Positions 34,545 through 36,313 of a stretch of DNA of 36,313 nucleotides are shown here, piece after piece (position 1 is the first letter of the stretch; each line of letters opens with the position of its first letter). Source of the stretch: Alphaproteobacteria bacterium (lineage in GTDB: Bacteria > Pseudomonadota > Alphaproteobacteria > Sphingomonadales > Emcibacteraceae); the NCBI GenBank assembly GCA_013152755.1, contig JAADFR010000073.1, forward strand, positions 1-36,313, given 5' to 3'. The position numbers were made by a program, and so were the translations under genes. Under the pieces are notes generated by a model that did no database searches, was not told the DNA's origin, and was given only the letters and a program-made list of their open reading frames with translations.

Positions 34545-35457
34545 AAATTCACATTGGTGCCCAAGAAAAAAACCTGACTGTTTTTCAGCTTGTCCAGCTC
34601 ATTTTCCTGACCATAGGAATAATAGGTAAAGCGTCCCGTAAAGCGGATATTGGAATAAAGCTGATAAGCCGCCCCGATTTCCAACGCATAGACCGTGTTG
34701 TATGTGTTGTAAAATTCTTCCCGGCTGGCAAACAGCAGATCATGCTCCCGGCGATAACCGCCAAATTTAACATCCGCGCCCCATTTATTGCCGGAATAAC
34801 CAAGACCAATGTCATAGCCCTTCAGCCCTGTATCATTGATCATCTTTTCCCGGCTGAAGGACGCGCCCAGTTTGAACCCGGCATAGCCCATACCCACCGA
34901 CAGGTTATAGACCTGACGATTGTTGACCTGATCAAACTCAGACCCGTCAAAAAGCGGCGACATGACCGACGACGGCTCAATCAAAAACTGTGACCCGATG
35001 GAAATACCCAAGGCACGCGGGTCATGTCCATGATTTGCTGACCCATAGGAAAAAGTAACTTGCTGACCGGCTGCAATGCCGGCCGGGCTTGCAATGCCAG
35101 AATTACCCATGTTGAAAATTAACGCCGGCGCGACCTCAAAGGATTGTTTGACAAATATTTTCTTGCCCGATTTTTCCGCTGTTAGACTTACCGGTGTTTC
35201 GGACAGGGTTATATATTGATCCGCATTTTCCTTGGTCGGTTTTTCGAGGAGAATAACCTCCGGCCCGACATCTTTGATGTCTGGTTTGCCGCCAAAAAAT
35301 GACAGGACAGATGAGGTCAGGCTTTCTTCTGATTTTACGGGCTCTTTACTGCCAGTTTGGAATCCTGCCCTGAATCCGGTGCGCCATAGGCCACAGACGT
35401 CACGGCAAAAATACCAATGGTGCCCAGTAATGCTATGCTGCCCTTTAGGCTTGTCAC
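34541..35457 (-). pseudogene. Outer-membrane beta-barrel protein, frameshift after signal peptide
   Basis: Two frames are needed. From GTG 35457, with TGAGGA before it, a 40-codon stretch gives a signal peptide (MTSLKGSIALLGTIGIFAVTSV, likely cut after AYGA) and then stops at 35335. The mature protein continues one frame away: from about 35385 it reads EESLTSSVLSFFGGKPDI and on to 34541, ending FLGTNVNF, an aromatic C-terminus as in outer-membrane barrels. The ATG at 35470 in the second frame lies within the ribosome site, so its N-terminus (MRIRRDKPKG) is not credible. The barrel has repeated amphipathic strands (VTFSYGSANHG, ISIGSQFLIEP, LSVGMGYAGFKLGASF, YDIGLGYSGNKWGADVKFGGYRRE). I do not recognise the family. 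A single-base deletion or a base-call error explains it. Confidence 0.75.
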
Positions 35458-35470
35458 GGCGAATCCTCAT

Positions 35471-35811
35471 ACTATTTTATTCATCTGACAGAGACCATTT
35501 TTGTAAAAAAATATTAAAACAGCTCTGACGTTTATCATGTCTGGTGAATGTAAAGAATCACACAGATAGGTGGAAGTATATAATATCAAACAATAAAGAT
35601 CAATCTGGATTCAATCAATACCCCCGAATTATTCCAGATAGGTGATCCTGTCGCTGCAAATCATCCAAAGCGGGGCAAATGCCCCATAAATGACAATTTT
35701 ATGTAAGAAATTCTTGTTTGCCGAACAACAAACAGATAAACAGCTATGAGGGTGAAATACCAAAGACAATAATATCGCCTGAAAATGGCTGTAAAACAGA
35801 ATGGAATATGC
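35471..35811. other. 341-base gap without a gene
   Basis: I see no RNA gene or supported coding region here. A 65-residue minus-strand frame (35629-35826) has no recognisable features and runs into the lipoprotein start. The only structure is a small palindrome GGGGCA/TGCCCC at 35672-35685. Promoters for the two flanking divergent genes must lie here, but I cannot place them. Confidence 0.6.
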
Positions 35812-36282
35812 ATGACCGTGTATCAAAGAATAAGTAATATTACGAGGGTTTCAGCAAGAGCAATGGCTGTGGGGCTCGTGCTTACCTTGGGCGGCTGCGG
35901 TATTTTTGGCGGCGACAGTTCTGCAAAAAAAATTGAGGCGGCCGAAGAGGTCTATCAAATTGGCGTCAATGCCTATCTGTGGCGGGCTACTTTGGATACC
36001 ATGTCATTCATGCCCATCATGACCGCCGATCAGAATGGCGGCGTTATTCTGACGGATTGGTCGGCCAACCCCGGCAATGCCAATGAACGGACCAAGGTTG
36101 ATATTCTCATTATGGGACGCAAGCTGTCAGCTGATTCCCTGAAGGTTTCGGTATATCGCCAGTTTAAAGTTAAAGACGATTGGCAGGATACATCACCGCG
36201 TCCGGGGGCCTCCGTGAAGATTACCAATGCCATCTTGATGCAGGCCCGTTTGCTCCGGCGGAACAATGCGTCCATAAGATAG
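35812..36282 (+). CDS. DUF3576 lipoprotein
   Basis: 156 residues from ATG 35812, with GGAA 6 bases upstream; an in-frame ATG at 35785 is less likely because it adds a non-hydrophobic leader. A lipobox LTLGGC lies near the end of an N-terminal membrane segment, so the product is probably anchored by a lipid on that cysteine. The mature part (EVYQIGVNAYLWRATLDTMSFMP, GGVILTDWSANPGNANERTKVDILI, RPGASVKITNAILMQARLLRR) matches DUF3576, a lipoprotein family of Alphaproteobacteria with no known function. In related genomes the family is often found upstream of leuS and lptE, so those genes may follow beyond the window; that is recall plus inference. It ends 31 bases before the window edge. Confidence 0.85.
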   Translation: MTVYQRISNITRVSARAMAVGLVLTLGGCGIFGGDSSAKKIEAAEEVYQIGVNAYLWRATLDTMSFMPIMTADQNGGVILTDWSANPGNANERTKVDILIMGRKLSADSLKVSVYRQFKVKDDWQDTSPRPGASVKITNAILMQARLLRRNNASIR

Positions 36283-36313
36283 TTTCCGGCCTATAATTTT
36301 TGTGAAGATCAGG

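Noticed and set aside
35629-35826. 65-residue minus-strand open frame
   Set aside because: No motif or good ribosome site, and it overlaps the lipoprotein start.
1-36313. CRISPR array, prophage, insertion sequence, tRNA
   Set aside because: No regularly spaced repeats, integrase, transposase or cloverleaf-like sequence was seen.

Overview
The window reads as chromosomal DNA of a free-living, aerobic, Gram-negative bacterium, most likely an alphaproteobacterium. Pointers are the fused CysNC sulfate-activation enzyme, NAD-linked formate dehydrogenase of the FdsGBA type, the long RibA form with an unusual N-terminal domain, a DUF3576 lipoprotein and TonB receptors driven by FecI/FecR. This placement is an inference from gene content; no rRNA or ribosomal protein marker is present. 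Genes are dense on both strands, and I see no insertion sequence, phage, CRISPR array, tRNA or rRNA.

Layout. (1) 1-2540: the 3' part of a TetR regulator faces a two-domain beta-oxidation enzyme (3-hydroxyacyl-CoA dehydrogenase then enoyl-CoA hydratase); an inverted repeat lies just upstream of the enzyme gene. (2) 2605-9228: a cell-surface signalling locus with an ECF sigma factor, a FecR-type anti-sigma factor, a TonB receptor with an N-terminal STN signalling domain and a second TonB receptor without it, ending in a strong terminator. (3) 9286-11263: DUF485 protein and ActP-like solute/sodium symporter. (4) 11326-16135: fdsGBA formate dehydrogenase; its alpha subunit lacks one iron-sulfur motif I would expect. 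(5) 16136-22217: a periplasmic Cys-Arg phosphatase-like protein, cysD-cysNC, a SulP anion transporter and a divergent LysR regulator. (6) 22351-24167: a small membrane protein overlapping a TrkH potassium transporter. (7) 24144-28609: a pteridine-reductase-like SDR coupled to a 6-pyruvoyltetrahydropterin-synthase-like enzyme, an orphan response regulator, then ribA and a Bcr/CflA exporter on the other strand. (8) 28606-32318: the phage-shock-protein locus, with pspF facing a sigma-54 promoter and pspA (frameshifted), pspB, pspC, a second short pspC, a PspB-like protein and an L,D-transpeptidase. (9) 32424-36282: a PEP-CTERM surface protein, the PLP-binding YggS protein, a ThiE/TenI-like protein, a frameshifted outer-membrane barrel protein and a DUF3576 lipoprotein.

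The most useful second looks are: two frameshifts in pspA and one in the barrel protein, all within 5.6 kb (error or real decay?); the mirrored B-C-C-B psp operon; the missing His/Cys iron-sulfur motif in FdsA; the coupled pterin gene pair; the unknown protein coupled to TrkH; and convergent gene pairs whose stop codons share a 4-base palindrome. I did not find a system that I can call wholly new from sequence alone.
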